Assembly (NCBI GenBank): GCA_964452775.1
Contig: CAYVQP010000013.1
Location: 1 to 64,000, forward strand
Length of the DNA: 64,000 nt
Direction of reading: 5' to 3'
Source: JACKCB01 sp964452775
GTDB lineage: Bacteria > Chloroflexota > Anaerolineae > Promineifilales > Promineifilaceae
This document shows positions 41,150 to 49,166 of the stretch, piece by piece (the first letter of the stretch is position 1; the number at the start of each line of letters is the position of its first letter). The position numbers and the translations under genes are program-made. The notes beneath the pieces are model-generated. The model ran no database searches. It saw nothing but the letters and a program-made list of their open reading frames with translations, and had not been told where the DNA came from.

Positions 41150-41441
41150 ATGAAAGTTGGTGACTATGTGATCGTGCGTACCTACTCAGCCGGTGTGTTT
41201 GCCGGCACACTCGCGGCGAGAGATGGCCGCGAAGTGACGTTGACTGATGCTCGCCGTATCTGGTACTGGCGCGGCGCGGCGTCTCTGAGCGAATTAGCTC
41301 TGCGGGGAACGATAGACCCGAGCGGCTGCAAATTCCCGGCTGCCGTGTCCGAGGTCTTGCTGCTGGAGGTGATTGAAATTCTGGCTACGACGCCTGAGGC
41401 TCGCGCCTCAATTGAGGCCGTGCCGGAGTGGAGCGCGCGTG

Positions 41442-41452
<11 letters not shown>
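41150..41452 (+). CDS. DUF6948-like small phage protein
   Basis: The 100-residue protein starts at ATG 41150 after GGAGGA. The opening GDYVIVRTYSAGVFAGTLAA, the RRIWYWRGAASLSELAL core and the GCKFPAAV segment match a small family common in phages. It is often followed, as here, by a Gly-rich repeat gene. The function is unknown. Confidence 0.65.
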
Positions 41453-41600
<148 letters not shown>

Positions 41601-41714
41601 ACCTTTCGCGGCATATGGCCGCTGGTTGCCCACTCGCAGACAGGCACTCAAACAGCAGCCGTCTGCGATAGCTCCGGCGGCCATGCGCCCGCCCCTCGGG
41701 CGTTGTGAGGTGAA

Positions 41715-41831
41715 ATGATGGACTATCTAACCAGGAAACAGGCAGCGGCGATTACCGGCTTTCACGTTGAAACTGTCGGCCGGTGGATTTGGTATGAAGG
41801 CCGGCATGTTGCAGTGCCGGTGACTGGATGA
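41715..41831 (+). CDS. Truncated excisionase-type HTH protein
   Basis: The 38-residue frame (YLTRKQAAAITGFHVETVGRW) matches the helix-turn-helix start of the protein at 49163 (FLTTAQAAQITGVHQDTVNRW) but stops soon after. A GAGGTGAA site precedes ATG 41715. It may be a broken regulator or a mini-protein. Confidence 0.45.
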   Translation: MMDYLTRKQAAAITGFHVETVGRWIWYEGRHVAVPVTG

Positions 41832-42059
41832 ATGGCGATGGCAACTAGGTACAGCGACGAGGTAAAGGCTGCGGCGCACTCGCACTTGCTGGCCGGGCAA
41901 TCTCCGTCCTGGGTGGCCCAGGAATACGAGATTCTGGTCGGGACGATTAAAAGCTGGCGACATCGCAGCGAGGGTAGGATGTTGCCCTCCGCTGCAACGG
42001 TTGCAACGATTGCAACGGTTGCAACGGTCTGCCGGCGGAACTGCCCTACTAGCTGCTGA
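41832..42059 (+). CDS. HTH fragment fused to 9-bp repeats
   Basis: The 75-residue frame starts 1 nt after the previous stop. Residues about 6-45 (YSDEVKAAAHSHLLAGQSPS, then TIKSWRHR) are a transposase/terminase-small-like HTH. The C-terminus (ATVATIATV) is encoded by four 9-bp repeats and then by the 41-bp repeat, so it looks truncated by rearrangement. Confidence 0.4.
   Translation: MAMATRYSDEVKAAAHSHLLAGQSPSWVAQEYEILVGTIKSWRHRSEGRMLPSAATVATIATVATVCRRNCPTSC
41993..42028. repeat. Four 9-bp tandem repeats
   Basis: TGCAACGGT, TGCAACGAT, TGCAACGGT and TGCAACGGT run without a gap and end exactly where the right 41-bp repeat begins. Confidence 0.9.
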
Positions 42060-42069
42060 TGCTGAAAGC
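42029..42069. repeat. 41-bp direct repeat, right copy
   Basis: It is identical to 40855-40895. It provides the start codon and MLKA of the adenine methylase. Confidence 0.9.
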
Positions 42070-43234
42070 TCCCTGGCCCTATTTTGGCGGGAAAGGGCAA
42101 GTGGCGAGCGCCGTGTGGGAACGGCTGGGCGACACGCCCAACCTCGTCGAACCCTTTGCGGGCAGTCTGGCCGTGTTGCTGGGCCGCCCGCATTGGGATG
42201 CCGGACGTGGCGTGTTTAGGGGCAAGCCGACGCGGGTGGAGACGGTGAATGACGTGGACGGCTTGCTGGTGAACGCTTGGCGCGCGATTCGATTGGCGCC
42301 GGCCGAAGTGGCGGCCCAGTGCGATTGGCCGGTGTCGGAATTGGATGTACATAGCCGGCACGCCTGGCTGGTCGGTTATGCGCCGGAGCCGGAATCCGGG
42401 CTAATTCCCCCGCATATCACCGCTGACCCGGCCTTGCTTGATGCATATCTGGCCGGCTGGCGGGCCAGCTACCGGCCGAACGACCCGCACGGGCTACGCG
42501 AGCGGCTGATGACTGACCCGGACTATTACGATGTGAAGGCGGCGGCATGGTGGATATGGGGCGCGTCAACGTGGATCGGGAGCGGCTGGTGCTCGCTGCG
42601 GATTGACCGGCATAGCGGCCGGACGGCGGACGGCGGCGTGAACCACAAGCGCCCCAGTTTGGAAAGAGGTGGAAAGGGCGTAATAGGTATATCCCGCCCT
42701 TACCGGCAGCGGCCGAACCTGCGCCCCTGGCAGGGCGTGGAAGAGACGGGCAGGGCCGGCGAATCGGCCTTATATGAGGTATTTACGGCGCTTTCCGAGC
42801 GGCTGCGCCACGTGCGCGTGGTGTGTGGAGATTGGACGCGGGTGTGCGGACCCAGCCCGACATACAAGATCGGGTTGACCGGTCTCTTCATGGATCCTCC
42901 TTATTCGGCCGAAGCCGGCCGGGCGGCCGGCCTGTACGCGCATGACGACGCTTCTGTAGCGCATGAGGTACGGCAGTGGTGTCTGGAAGAGATTGAGGAC
43001 CCGGACGAACGCTTCGCCGGACCCCGGTATTTGCATCCCAAGCTGCGAATCTGTCTGGCCGGCTATGTGGATGAGCATGATGCGCTTATGCCGGATGAGT
43101 GGGAGCGGGTGTATTGGTCGGCGAACGGCGGCTATTCAAACCAGAGCGGGAACGACAACCGGCACAAGGAGTGCCTCTGGTTTTCGCCCAATTGCCTTAA
43201 GCCGGCGGTGGTCAAACAAGGCAGGTTGATTTGA
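42059..43234 (+). CDS. DNA adenine methylase (D12 class)
   Basis: The 391-residue protein has the D12 layout: YFGGKG (8-13), motif I EPFAGS (31-36) and catalytic DPPY (279-282). The region between (about 90-240) is longer than in Dam and contains phage-type inserts (WWIWGASTWIGSGWCS). It transfers a methyl group to adenine N6, probably to protect phage DNA or regulate it. The start lies in the 41-bp repeat. Confidence 0.85.
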   Translation: MLKAPWPYFGGKGQVASAVWERLGDTPNLVEPFAGSLAVLLGRPHWDAGRGVFRGKPTRVETVNDVDGLLVNAWRAIRLAPAEVAAQCDWPVSELDVHSRHAWLVGYAPEPESGLIPPHITADPALLDAYLAGWRASYRPNDPHGLRERLMTDPDYYDVKAAAWWIWGASTWIGSGWCSLRIDRHSGRTADGGVNHKRPSLERGGKGVIGISRPYRQRPNLRPWQGVEETGRAGESALYEVFTALSERLRHVRVVCGDWTRVCGPSPTYKIGLTGLFMDPPYSAEAGRAAGLYAHDDASVAHEVRQWCLEEIEDPDERFAGPRYLHPKLRICLAGYVDEHDALMPDEWERVYWSANGGYSNQSGNDNRHKECLWFSPNCLKPAVVKQGRLI

Positions 43235-43286
43235 GAACGGAATGGGTGTTCGACGCGCCGGTTCCGGCCGGGCAGTAGGAGGCGCG

Positions 43287-43748
43287 ATGAGAGACGAGAG
43301 GATTGACCCCTACGTTACCCTGGCGACTGCGTACAAGGCGTTGTGCCGGCAGCACCCCAACAAGCGGGTGGACCCCGATGTGTTGTTGGCGGAGGCGAAA
43401 GCTGTGCACTGGGAGCGAGGCTTCTGGCTGACGCAGGCTTGGCAAGGGCGAACCGCCGCGAATGTGCCGGCAGAACGACTGTACCGGCTGCGCGAGCAGG
43501 TAATGAAGCTGATGCGGGAAACGGATGCCAAGCGCGCTAAGAAATTCGCCAAGACAGTAAACGGCGATCCGCAAACGCTGGCAGACCTGGTCCCGGCGGC
43601 GCTGGCCGCGCTGCGCTGGCACAATCAGTGCCGGGCCGGCCGGCAATCTGAGGCATTTCCCCTGGATTTGACACAAGTGCGCGTCTGGCTGCACCAGCAT
43701 GATTTCCCGGTGCAGGCCGGGCAGCTATCTTTATTTTTAGACAGGTGA
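43287..43748 (+). CDS. Unknown phage protein
   Basis: The 153-residue protein starts at ATG 43287, four bases after GGAGG. It is helical and basic (DVLLAEAKAVHWERGFWLTQ, RLREQVMKLMRETDAKRAKK), ending in a VRVWLHQHDF, then GQLSLFLDR segment like a C-terminal PCNA/sliding-clamp-binding-type peptide (QLSLF). That clamp-binding idea is inference. Confidence 0.5.
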   Translation: MRDERIDPYVTLATAYKALCRQHPNKRVDPDVLLAEAKAVHWERGFWLTQAWQGRTAANVPAERLYRLREQVMKLMRETDAKRAKKFAKTVNGDPQTLADLVPAALAALRWHNQCRAGRQSEAFPLDLTQVRVWLHQHDFPVQAGQLSLFLDR

Positions 43749-43750
43749 GT

Positions 43751-44230
43751 ATGGTGGATGATGTAGGTCGCGGATTGTCCTTAACACAACTCTTGATGCC
43801 CGCGCCGGCCCGGCCGGGATCGGTTATCTATACGGCCGGCTATGCCCACACGGAGCCGGCCGAATTGGCGAGGCTGGCCCTGGCCCTGGACGCGGTGGTG
43901 GTGGATATCCGCTATTCCCCGCGTAGCCGGCGACCGCAGTGGGCCGGAGAGAATCTGGAGTGGTCGTTGAAGAAGCGGGGTGTGCGCTATGAACACGAGC
44001 CGGGGCTGGGCAACGTCAATTTCAAGATGCGCGGCCAGATTCAACTGGCGGACGCGGAGGGCGCTATCAGCCGCCTGCTCCCTATCCTGGAGTGGGAGTC
44101 GGTGATTTTGTTGTGCGTCTGCGCGGATGTGGACAAGTGCCATCGGCGGCCGGCGGCTGAAGCGCTGGCCGCCGGGACGAGCTGCGAGATTGTGCACCTG
44201 AGCTATCGGCAGATGGTGGGCGGCCGGTAA
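43751..44230 (+). CDS. DUF488-family protein
   Basis: The 159-residue protein starts at ATG 43751. It matches DUF488: IYTAGYAHTEPAELARL, VVVDIRYSPRSRRPQW, then SVILLCVCADVDKCHRRPAA with two Cys and CHR. Such proteins are widespread in bacteria and phages, and their role is unclear (possible nucleotide or DNA handling). Confidence 0.75.
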   Translation: MVDDVGRGLSLTQLLMPAPARPGSVIYTAGYAHTEPAELARLALALDAVVVDIRYSPRSRRPQWAGENLEWSLKKRGVRYEHEPGLGNVNFKMRGQIQLADAEGAISRLLPILEWESVILLCVCADVDKCHRRPAAEALAAGTSCEIVHLSYRQMVGGR

Positions 44231-44534
44231 GCCGTTCGTCGGTACGGAACTGAATAAGCGCCGGCTGGCCAACCTGCTACAGAAATTGTCCCGGCAAGGG
44301 GCGATTGTTGAAATGTATACGGCATGAAATGCCGCCCACCGGCATGACCTTCAAGCAGGCGCAACGGGTGAAAGAGGAGAAGCCGGGGCAGCCACGCCTG
44401 TTTGCCGATCGGGAATAGTGGGTCGCTGATTACCGCCCGATAGAAACGCAACGGATGGGTGTCCCGAGACAAGAACAGGCCGGGCAAGCAGTGGCAGATC
44501 AAGAAACTTCCCAGGAAACACTGCCCGCACCCGA
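44231..44534. other. Gene remnant region before promoter F
   Basis: No full gene is seen. One frame without a start codon (44229-44327) reads like protein (PFVGTELNKRRLANLLQKLS) and another short frame follows (ATG 44329, 29 codons). This suggests a decayed gene downstream of the DUF488 gene. Confidence 0.4.
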
Positions 44535-44563
44535 TTGACATGTATATAACCATATGATACAAT
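44535..44563 (+). promoter_or_regulatory. Promoter F (TAAC-spacer family)
   Basis: TTGACA (44535-44540), 17-bp spacer with TAAC, TACAAT (44558-44563). It drives the gene at 44600. Confidence 0.85.
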
Positions 44564-44599
44564 GTGGGGGAAGTGCGGCAAATTGAACGGAGGCAGTGA

Positions 44600-44893
44600 A
44601 TGAAAACAGCGGGATTTGACAGCATTGACAGCACCAGGGCGCTCCCCATCGTGGCCGAACTGGGGCTGGAGTTGTGGGAGAACGCCAATACCAGGGAACG
44701 CGACGTGTTTGTGTCGCCGGAACACTTTGTCCGGATGGCAGCCGGTATTGAGGTGGCGGTGGACTACCGGAAGCTACGCATTCCGCCGGCGATAACGGTG
44801 GAGCAGTGGGCCGCCGGCCGCGTGTATGTGATCCCGCCGCCCCGCGCCGAATATGGGGTAATTTGCCCGAATTGTGGCTGCCGGGTTGATTGA
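44600..44893 (+). CDS. Small protein with C-terminal zinc knuckle
   Basis: The 97-residue protein follows GGAGG. Residues about 22-45 (LELWENANTRERDVFVSPEHF) match the membrane-anchored protein at 38959, and the C-terminus ends CPNCGC. It is a paralogue with a zinc knuckle in place of the TM helix. The function is unknown. Confidence 0.6.
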   Translation: MKTAGFDSIDSTRALPIVAELGLELWENANTRERDVFVSPEHFVRMAAGIEVAVDYRKLRIPPAITVEQWAAGRVYVIPPPRAEYGVICPNCGCRVD

Positions 44894-44918
44894 TTGCCGA
44901 ATAACGGCGTGATATAAT
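44890..44918 (+). promoter_or_regulatory. Promoter G (TAAC-spacer family, leaderless)
   Basis: TTGATT (44890-44895), 17-bp spacer with TAAC, TATAAT (44913-44918). The next ATG (44926) is 7 nt after the -10 box, at the expected transcription start. Confidence 0.75.
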
Positions 44919-44925
44919 GGGGTAG

Positions 44926-45330
44926 ATGATAGGAACGTACGAGTTCAAGGGTGTTACCGAGTTGGCCCAGCGGTTTTTTAGCTTTGCGGAGGCTGTAACG
45001 TATACCGGCGTGCCGGAAGGCACGTTACGTAATCACGTGTACGTCCAGGGAAGGATTCCGCGCTATGTGATCGGTCGCTCAGCGGTGTTCTCCAAGGAGC
45101 AACTGGACGATTACAAGGCGAATGGCCGGACGACGATCACGATCAATCCGGCCGTCTGGATGGGGTCCATTGACGCCGCCGCGTACCTGGGCATTAGCGA
45201 AGGGGCGCTGAAGCAACACGTGCACACGCGCAAGCAAATTCCGGCGACGAAAATCGCCAACAACCTGTTGTTTAACCGGGCAGAGTTGGACGAGTTCCTG
45301 CGGCAACGGGGGAGAGAGCCGGAAGTGTAG
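44926..45330 (+). CDS. Tandem-HTH regulator (leaderless mRNA likely)
   Basis: The 134-residue protein has two excisionase/MerR-type HTH units: residues about 19-60 (FSFAEAVTYTGVPEGTLRNH, then GRIPRYVIGRSAVFSK) and 78-125 (GSIDAAAYLGISEGALKQHV, then KQIPATKIANNLLFN). ATG 44926 coincides with the predicted transcription start and no ribosome site is present, so the mRNA is probably leaderless. It is a good candidate regulator of the phage promoters. Confidence 0.75.
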   Translation: MIGTYEFKGVTELAQRFFSFAEAVTYTGVPEGTLRNHVYVQGRIPRYVIGRSAVFSKEQLDDYKANGRTTITINPAVWMGSIDAAAYLGISEGALKQHVHTRKQIPATKIANNLLFNRAELDEFLRQRGREPEV

Positions 45331-45453
45331 CAAATTGAGATAGGGCAGGCCGGGAAGTTGGCAGACAACCCGACCTGAGGCGGCCTACAGACCGCCGCAC
45401 CCCAACCGGCAAACAGGTGGCAGCCTGCGGTTGGGAGAGAAGGAGACAACAGC

Positions 45454-45807
45454 GTGATTGATACTCCCTACCAACCTGTCTTACCATTTCTGGATGAATT
45501 GACCCAGCCGGCCTACCCGCCGGGACTGACCATCCGCGAACGCTTCGAGATTTTCCACGACGCCAACCCCACAGTGTTTAGCGCCCTGCGCCAGATGGCG
45601 CTGCAGCTCCGCCTGCGCGGGGCCAGGCGCGGCTCGATAAAGGCGCTGATGGAGACGTTGCGCTGGTTACACCAGCTCACCGTAGACCCTGACAACAGCG
45701 GCTTCAAGCTCAATAACGATTACACGGCCCTCTATGCCCGGCTGCTCATGGAACGTGAGCCGGCGCTGGCGGGCTTTTTTGAAACCCGCGCCCGGCGGGC
45801 AGAGTAG
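45454..45807 (+). CDS. Conserved phage protein (ERFE..HDANP type)
   Basis: The 117-residue protein starts at GTG 45454 directly after AAGGAGACAACAGC. It has the pattern TIRERFEIFHDANP, RRGSIKALMETLRW, FKLNNDYTALYARLLMEREP, GFFETR, which I know as a small family common in phages with unknown function. It probably binds nucleic acid. Confidence 0.65.
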   Translation: MIDTPYQPVLPFLDELTQPAYPPGLTIRERFEIFHDANPTVFSALRQMALQLRLRGARRGSIKALMETLRWLHQLTVDPDNSGFKLNNDYTALYARLLMEREPALAGFFETRARRAE

Positions 45808-45817
45808 GGCCGGAGCC

Positions 45818-46075
45818 ATGCTGCGAATTACGGTGGAACTGCTGCCGATGGGAGACGAGTCGTGCAAACGGCTGCTGAGCGTGGCCGAGATCGCCAACGA
45901 TGGGACCGGCACGCTCGACGCCGGAAACTACGTCTTCAGCATCTCGGATAGAGAACAACGTGGGGGCGTCTGGCGGCAGGGAACGGTGACGGGATTCCCC
46001 CGGCAGAGGTTGACCGCCTGGGACTTGCTGTATCGCGTGCTGCACGGCTGCGGCATGGCGGAGCGGAATCTATGA
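45818..46075 (+). CDS. Conserved small phage protein
   Basis: The 85-residue protein starts at ATG 45818 after CGGAG. The pattern ITVELLPMGDESCKRLLSVA, ANDGTGTLDAGNYVF, GFPRQRLTAWDLLYRVL fits a small phage family of unknown role. Its stop overlaps the next start. Confidence 0.6.
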   Translation: MLRITVELLPMGDESCKRLLSVAEIANDGTGTLDAGNYVFSISDREQRGGVWRQGTVTGFPRQRLTAWDLLYRVLHGCGMAERNL

Positions 46076-46554
46076 GCGCGTTCTCGGATCACATGGAGCG
46101 AGTACAGAAGTGCGCACCGGCGCCTGAAGACGCGGTGCGCCCGGCGCTGATCCTGCAAAAGCGCGACCGGCTGGAGAAAGAGCTTGGCCGGCTCCTGGTG
46201 GCCAGGAAGTCGCCGCCGGCCGATATGTGGACGGAATACGCGCTTATCAGGGAGGACCAGCCGGATCTTGAGCTATTCCTGGCCGATTGGTGCGCGATGT
46301 ACGTGCCGCCGGCGGCCTTGAGAAGGGCATTGGAAATAGTGGCATCAGAACAGGAGGAAGCATGGCTGCTTGCACAACACTCAGATACGGAGCGCAGGTC
46401 AGAAAACGGGCCTATCCGAATCGGCGTAGCGCCCGATATGGATTGGCCGAAGCCTGTCGTACGTATGGATGGGACAGAGGAAAGTATTCTATCTACAAGT
46501 GCCCCGTCTGCCGGAAGTTCCACTTCGGGCGGAACGGACAACACGCCGGACTGA
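46072..46554 (+). CDS. Unknown protein with dual-coding C-terminus
   Basis: The 160-residue frame starts at ATGA overlap 46072. Residues 1-~97 are well-formed helices (LILQKRDRLEKELGRLLVAR, LELFLADWCAMYVPPAALRR). The remaining ~63 residues are low-complexity (SILSTSAPSAGSSTSGG) and overlap the zinc-ribbon gene in another frame, so they are probably a run-on. Confidence 0.5.
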   Translation: MSAFSDHMERVQKCAPAPEDAVRPALILQKRDRLEKELGRLLVARKSPPADMWTEYALIREDQPDLELFLADWCAMYVPPAALRRALEIVASEQEEAWLLAQHSDTERRSENGPIRIGVAPDMDWPKPVVRMDGTEESILSTSAPSAGSSTSGGTDNTPD

Positions 46555-46568
46555 TAGAAGGGGACTGA
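46362..46568 (+). CDS. Zinc-ribbon phage protein
   Basis: ATG 46362 is preceded by CAGGAGGAAGC, a near-perfect ribosome site. The 68-residue product ends with YSIYKCPVCRKFHFGRN, a typical half-ribbon, after a basic helix (RRSARYGLAEACRTYGWD). It lies almost wholly inside the upstream frame (193-nt overlap). It probably binds nucleic acid. Confidence 0.6.
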   Translation: MAACTTLRYGAQVRKRAYPNRRSARYGLAEACRTYGWDRGKYSIYKCPVCRKFHFGRNGQHAGLIEGD

Positions 46569-46572
46569 TAAG

Positions 46573-47154
46573 TTGGGACACAAGCGGGAGCCGGCGCACG
46601 CGGAATGGTTCACGCCTCCGCGCTACCTGGAGATGGTGCGGAAGGTGTTTGACCGGGGCATTGACCTGGACCCGGCCAGCAGCCCGGCCGCCAATCGGGT
46701 GGTGCAGGCGCGCCGGTTCTTTACGCCGCTGCAAGACGGTCTGGCGCAGAACTGGCGCTGCCTGACCCTGTTCCTGAACCCGCCTTATGGCCGGAGAAAC
46801 GGCAAGAGCGGCCCTTACAACATGCCGTTATGGGTCGCCAAGCTGGTTGAGGAGTTTGACGCCGGCAATGTCGAGCAGGCGATCCTGCTCTGCAACGCCA
46901 ATACCGGCACGAGCTGGTTCCGGCCGCTCTTCCGCTTCCCGATCTGTTTCGTGCGCCACCGGATTCACTTCATTGATAGCCGGACCGGCTCCCCGCAGCG
47001 CGATCCGATGTACGACCAGGCGTTTGTGTACCTGGGACCATATGGGCAGCGATTCGCCCGCGTGTTTGGCGAGATCGGGACGGTGGTCAGAGACGTGTGG
47101 GTGCTATCAAGCCCGTTGCGGCAGGGAGATGCACCCGTTGAGCAGGCCGCATAG
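46573..47154 (+). CDS. Phage DNA N6-adenine methyltransferase (Dam, PF05869 type)
   Basis: The 193-residue protein starts at TTG 46573 with AAGGGGA upstream. Family marks are EWFTPPRYLEMV (11-22), DLDPASSPAANRVVQA and catalytic NPPY (69-72, FLNPPYG). Later FRPLFRFPICFVRHRI closes the fold. It methylates adenine, probably for protection. It is the second adenine methylase in the window. Confidence 0.8.
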   Translation: MGHKREPAHAEWFTPPRYLEMVRKVFDRGIDLDPASSPAANRVVQARRFFTPLQDGLAQNWRCLTLFLNPPYGRRNGKSGPYNMPLWVAKLVEEFDAGNVEQAILLCNANTGTSWFRPLFRFPICFVRHRIHFIDSRTGSPQRDPMYDQAFVYLGPYGQRFARVFGEIGTVVRDVWVLSSPLRQGDAPVEQAA

Positions 47155-47187
47155 CAGGGCCGGCAGGGACGGCCAAAGGAAGAACAG

Positions 47188-47436
47188 ATGACCAGGCAAA
47201 ACCGAACAAACATGATCGTCGTGGCGGGCACGTTGGCGGTAGTAATCATCGTTGCGCTGCTGTTGTCTCCGGCCCTGGTAAGAGCCGGCGGCAACGTCAT
47301 GGAGTTGGCTCCCGGCGAAAGCATTGAGATCGGGTGTGAAACGTTTTGGTTCGCGGACCCGATCAGCGACCAGCGGGTGATGATCTACTGCGCCGGCGAC
47401 GAGGTTCAACTGTGGCCGCAGGCAGTAGATAACTAA
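47188..47436 (+). CDS. Small exported or membrane protein
   Basis: The 82-residue protein has a hydrophobic N-terminus (about 8-30, NMIVVAGTLAVVIIVALLLS) and an external part with two Cys (EIGCETFWF, MIYCAGD), probably disulphide-bonded. It resembles the layout of the protein at 32619. The function is unknown. Confidence 0.5.
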   Translation: MTRQNRTNMIVVAGTLAVVIIVALLLSPALVRAGGNVMELAPGESIEIGCETFWFADPISDQRVMIYCAGDEVQLWPQAVDN

Positions 47437-47453
47437 CCAGCCGGCATTGAGGG

Positions 47454-47486
47454 CTTATGGAGACGGCGCGTGGCCGTCTCCATAAG
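47454..47486 (+). terminator. Perfect 14-bp-stem hairpin
   Basis: CTTATGGAGACGGC (47454-47467) and its exact complement (47473-47486) flank GCGTG. No T-run follows. It is a terminator, attenuator or RNA-processing site. Confidence 0.65.
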
Positions 47487-47510
47487 TCCGTCTTCCACAG
47501 CGGTGTTGCC

Positions 47511-47828
47511 ATGCCCATCAGATTGGAGATCGAGTACGAGGACGCCGACCAGCCCAATGCGGAGTTACTGGTGCATTGTTACGCGCTGGTGTCGGTGGCA
47601 ACCGGAAAGATCGGGGCGAACGAGGTGCTGGAGACGGTGGTGAAGTTGGCCAGGCTGCTAGACGTGTTTGGGAACGGAGTGGCGCTTATGTACGAGGCGT
47701 TGCGGGCCGGCGGGTACGAGCTCGCGTTCGACGAGACGCAGCTGGAGCTGCTGAACCTGATCGGCAAGCGCTTTCCAAGCACGCGGTACTCGCTGCCGGC
47801 CATACCCGCCGGCCGGGTTTCGGCGTGA
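47511..47828 (+). CDS. Unknown protein
   Basis: The start ATG 47511 is chosen because the earlier ATG (47457) lies in the hairpin. The 105-residue product is helical (ELLVHCYALVSVATGKIGAN, VVKLARLLDVFGNGVALMYE) with a basic tail. It overlaps the nuclease gene by 4 nt. Confidence 0.5.
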   Translation: MPIRLEIEYEDADQPNAELLVHCYALVSVATGKIGANEVLETVVKLARLLDVFGNGVALMYEALRAGGYELAFDETQLELLNLIGKRFPSTRYSLPAIPAGRVSA

Positions 47829-48280
47829 ACTCTAAACCGGGGGGCGCTGTGGACGAGATGACGCTGGACGAATTTCGCCGGAAATACCTCGGATTGAAGC
47901 GCGGACGGCGCAGAGGGACGGGCAACGCGCGAGGACGCGGCAACGACATGGTGAGTACGCTGCTCGATCACATTCATTTGACCGGCTTGCCGCGGCCGGA
48001 GACGGAGTACGCTTTTCACCCGACCCGCCGCTGGCGCTTTGACATGGCCTGGCCGGACAAGAAGGTCGCCTGTGAGGTGGAGGGCGGTATCTGGATGCAG
48101 ACGGACACCGGCCGGGGGAAAGGACACGCGCACCCGGAGCGATTTACCGGGGACTGCGAGAAATATTCAGAGGCGGCGATTTACGGTTGGCGCTTGATCC
48201 GGGCGACGCCGGAGCAGGTGTTAAGCGGCCAGGCGGTGGGCTGGCTGCGCCGAATCCTGGGAGGCGACGGTGACGATTGA
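47825..48280 (+). CDS. VSR/DUF559-like PD-(D/E)XK nuclease
   Basis: From GTG 47825 (overlap GTGA) the 151-residue protein has a basic N-terminus and a compact nuclease core: ETEYAFHPTRRWRFDMAW (D73), KVACEVEGG (E84, E86), then GHAHPERFTGDCEKYSEAAI and WRLIRATPEQV. This is the layout of VSR/DUF559-type enzymes. In a phage it could resolve branched DNA or cut host DNA. ATG 47858 is a possible shorter start. Confidence 0.65.
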   Translation: MNSKPGGAVDEMTLDEFRRKYLGLKRGRRRGTGNARGRGNDMVSTLLDHIHLTGLPRPETEYAFHPTRRWRFDMAWPDKKVACEVEGGIWMQTDTGRGKGHAHPERFTGDCEKYSEAAIYGWRLIRATPEQVLSGQAVGWLRRILGGDGDD

Positions 48281-48704
48281 ACGTATCGCGCTGATTGGCT
48301 TTGTGATGATCATCGTCACCGCCATTGTGGGAGACCGGCGCGCCCGCAACTGGACGATGACCAGCGGGGCGCAACACTCAAGCTGGCCTACGGCGGTATT
48401 GGTGCTGTCGGCGGCGGCGGTGTTCTGCGCGTTGCTGGCCCTGCCGAATAGTGACGGAATTACCGCAATCAGCCAGCCGGCGTTTGGCCGGTATTTGGCC
48501 GCCGGTCTGTTCCTGATCGTGCCTCCTCTGGTCGGATTTGGGCGCAATGCGGTATTTCCGGCCGCCCTGATAAACGGGGTGCTGCTTTGTGTGGGCTACT
48601 TTGTTTTGCCGGGGAGCGAGAAGGCCGTCGCCCTCGGCTTGAGTGCGGGTATGTGGCCGTGGGTAGTGGTTCTTGGAGGGTTGAAAGTGGTCAGGGATAG
48701 ATGA
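48270..48704 (+). CDS. Four-TM membrane protein
   Basis: The 144-residue protein starts at GTG 48270 after GGAGG. Hydrophobic segments lie near residues 5-20, 40-60, 73-95 and 98-135. It overlaps the nuclease gene by 11 nt. The function is unknown. Confidence 0.55.
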   Translation: MTIERIALIGFVMIIVTAIVGDRRARNWTMTSGAQHSSWPTAVLVLSAAAVFCALLALPNSDGITAISQPAFGRYLAAGLFLIVPPLVGFGRNAVFPAALINGVLLCVGYFVLPGSEKAVALGLSAGMWPWVVVLGGLKVVRDR

Positions 48705-49018
48705 GGTCGTGCAAAAACTGCGTGTTCCTTCACCGGCAGCTCATCAGCCGGACGCCGGGCAAAGGCGCCGATGTCTATTGGTACTACTGCCGGCATCCAC
48801 AGATGCTGGCGCGGGGAGAGAAGGGGCGAATTACCGGCATACCGGGCAAGCAGATAGGGTCTCGGCCCGACCGGCCGGATTGGTGCCCGTTGGGGGTGTT
48901 CGAGTGGGACGATGTGGAGAGTGGCGACCTGCGGTACGACTACGAGAGCCGGTTGACGGGCCTCGCCCGGCGCATCGCCGGCGAGATGGATGATGAGGAC
49001 GGCGACGATGACGATTGA
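48701..49018 (+). CDS. Cys-rich protein with acidic tail
   Basis: The 105-residue protein starts at ATGA overlap 48701. It has CKNC, YYCRHP and DWCPLG, a possible zinc site, and ends DDEDGDDDD. It may be a DNA mimic or a zinc protein. No family is recognised. Confidence 0.5.
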   Translation: MRSCKNCVFLHRQLISRTPGKGADVYWYYCRHPQMLARGEKGRITGIPGKQIGSRPDRPDWCPLGVFEWDDVESGDLRYDYESRLTGLARRIAGEMDDEDGDDDD

Positions 49019-49166
49019 CGGTATCTGGCCAATGGTGAACGTGGCCGCGACCGGCCTGATGCTGGTGGGCGGCCTGGGCCTGATAGTGGGCCTGATCGTG
49101 CTCGCCTGGGGTTGGGCAGAAGGGGCGCTGGACCCCGCTGAGCAAAACTATGGAGAAAGACGATGA
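49008..49166 (+). CDS. Small membrane protein (52 aa)
   Basis: ATG 49008 overlaps the previous gene by 11 nt. One long hydrophobic helix (about 10-36, VAATGLMLVGGLGLIVGLIV) is followed by a short soluble tail. It overlaps the HTH gene's start (ATGA). Confidence 0.5.
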   Translation: MTIDGIWPMVNVAATGLMLVGGLGLIVGLIVLAWGWAEGALDPAEQNYGERR

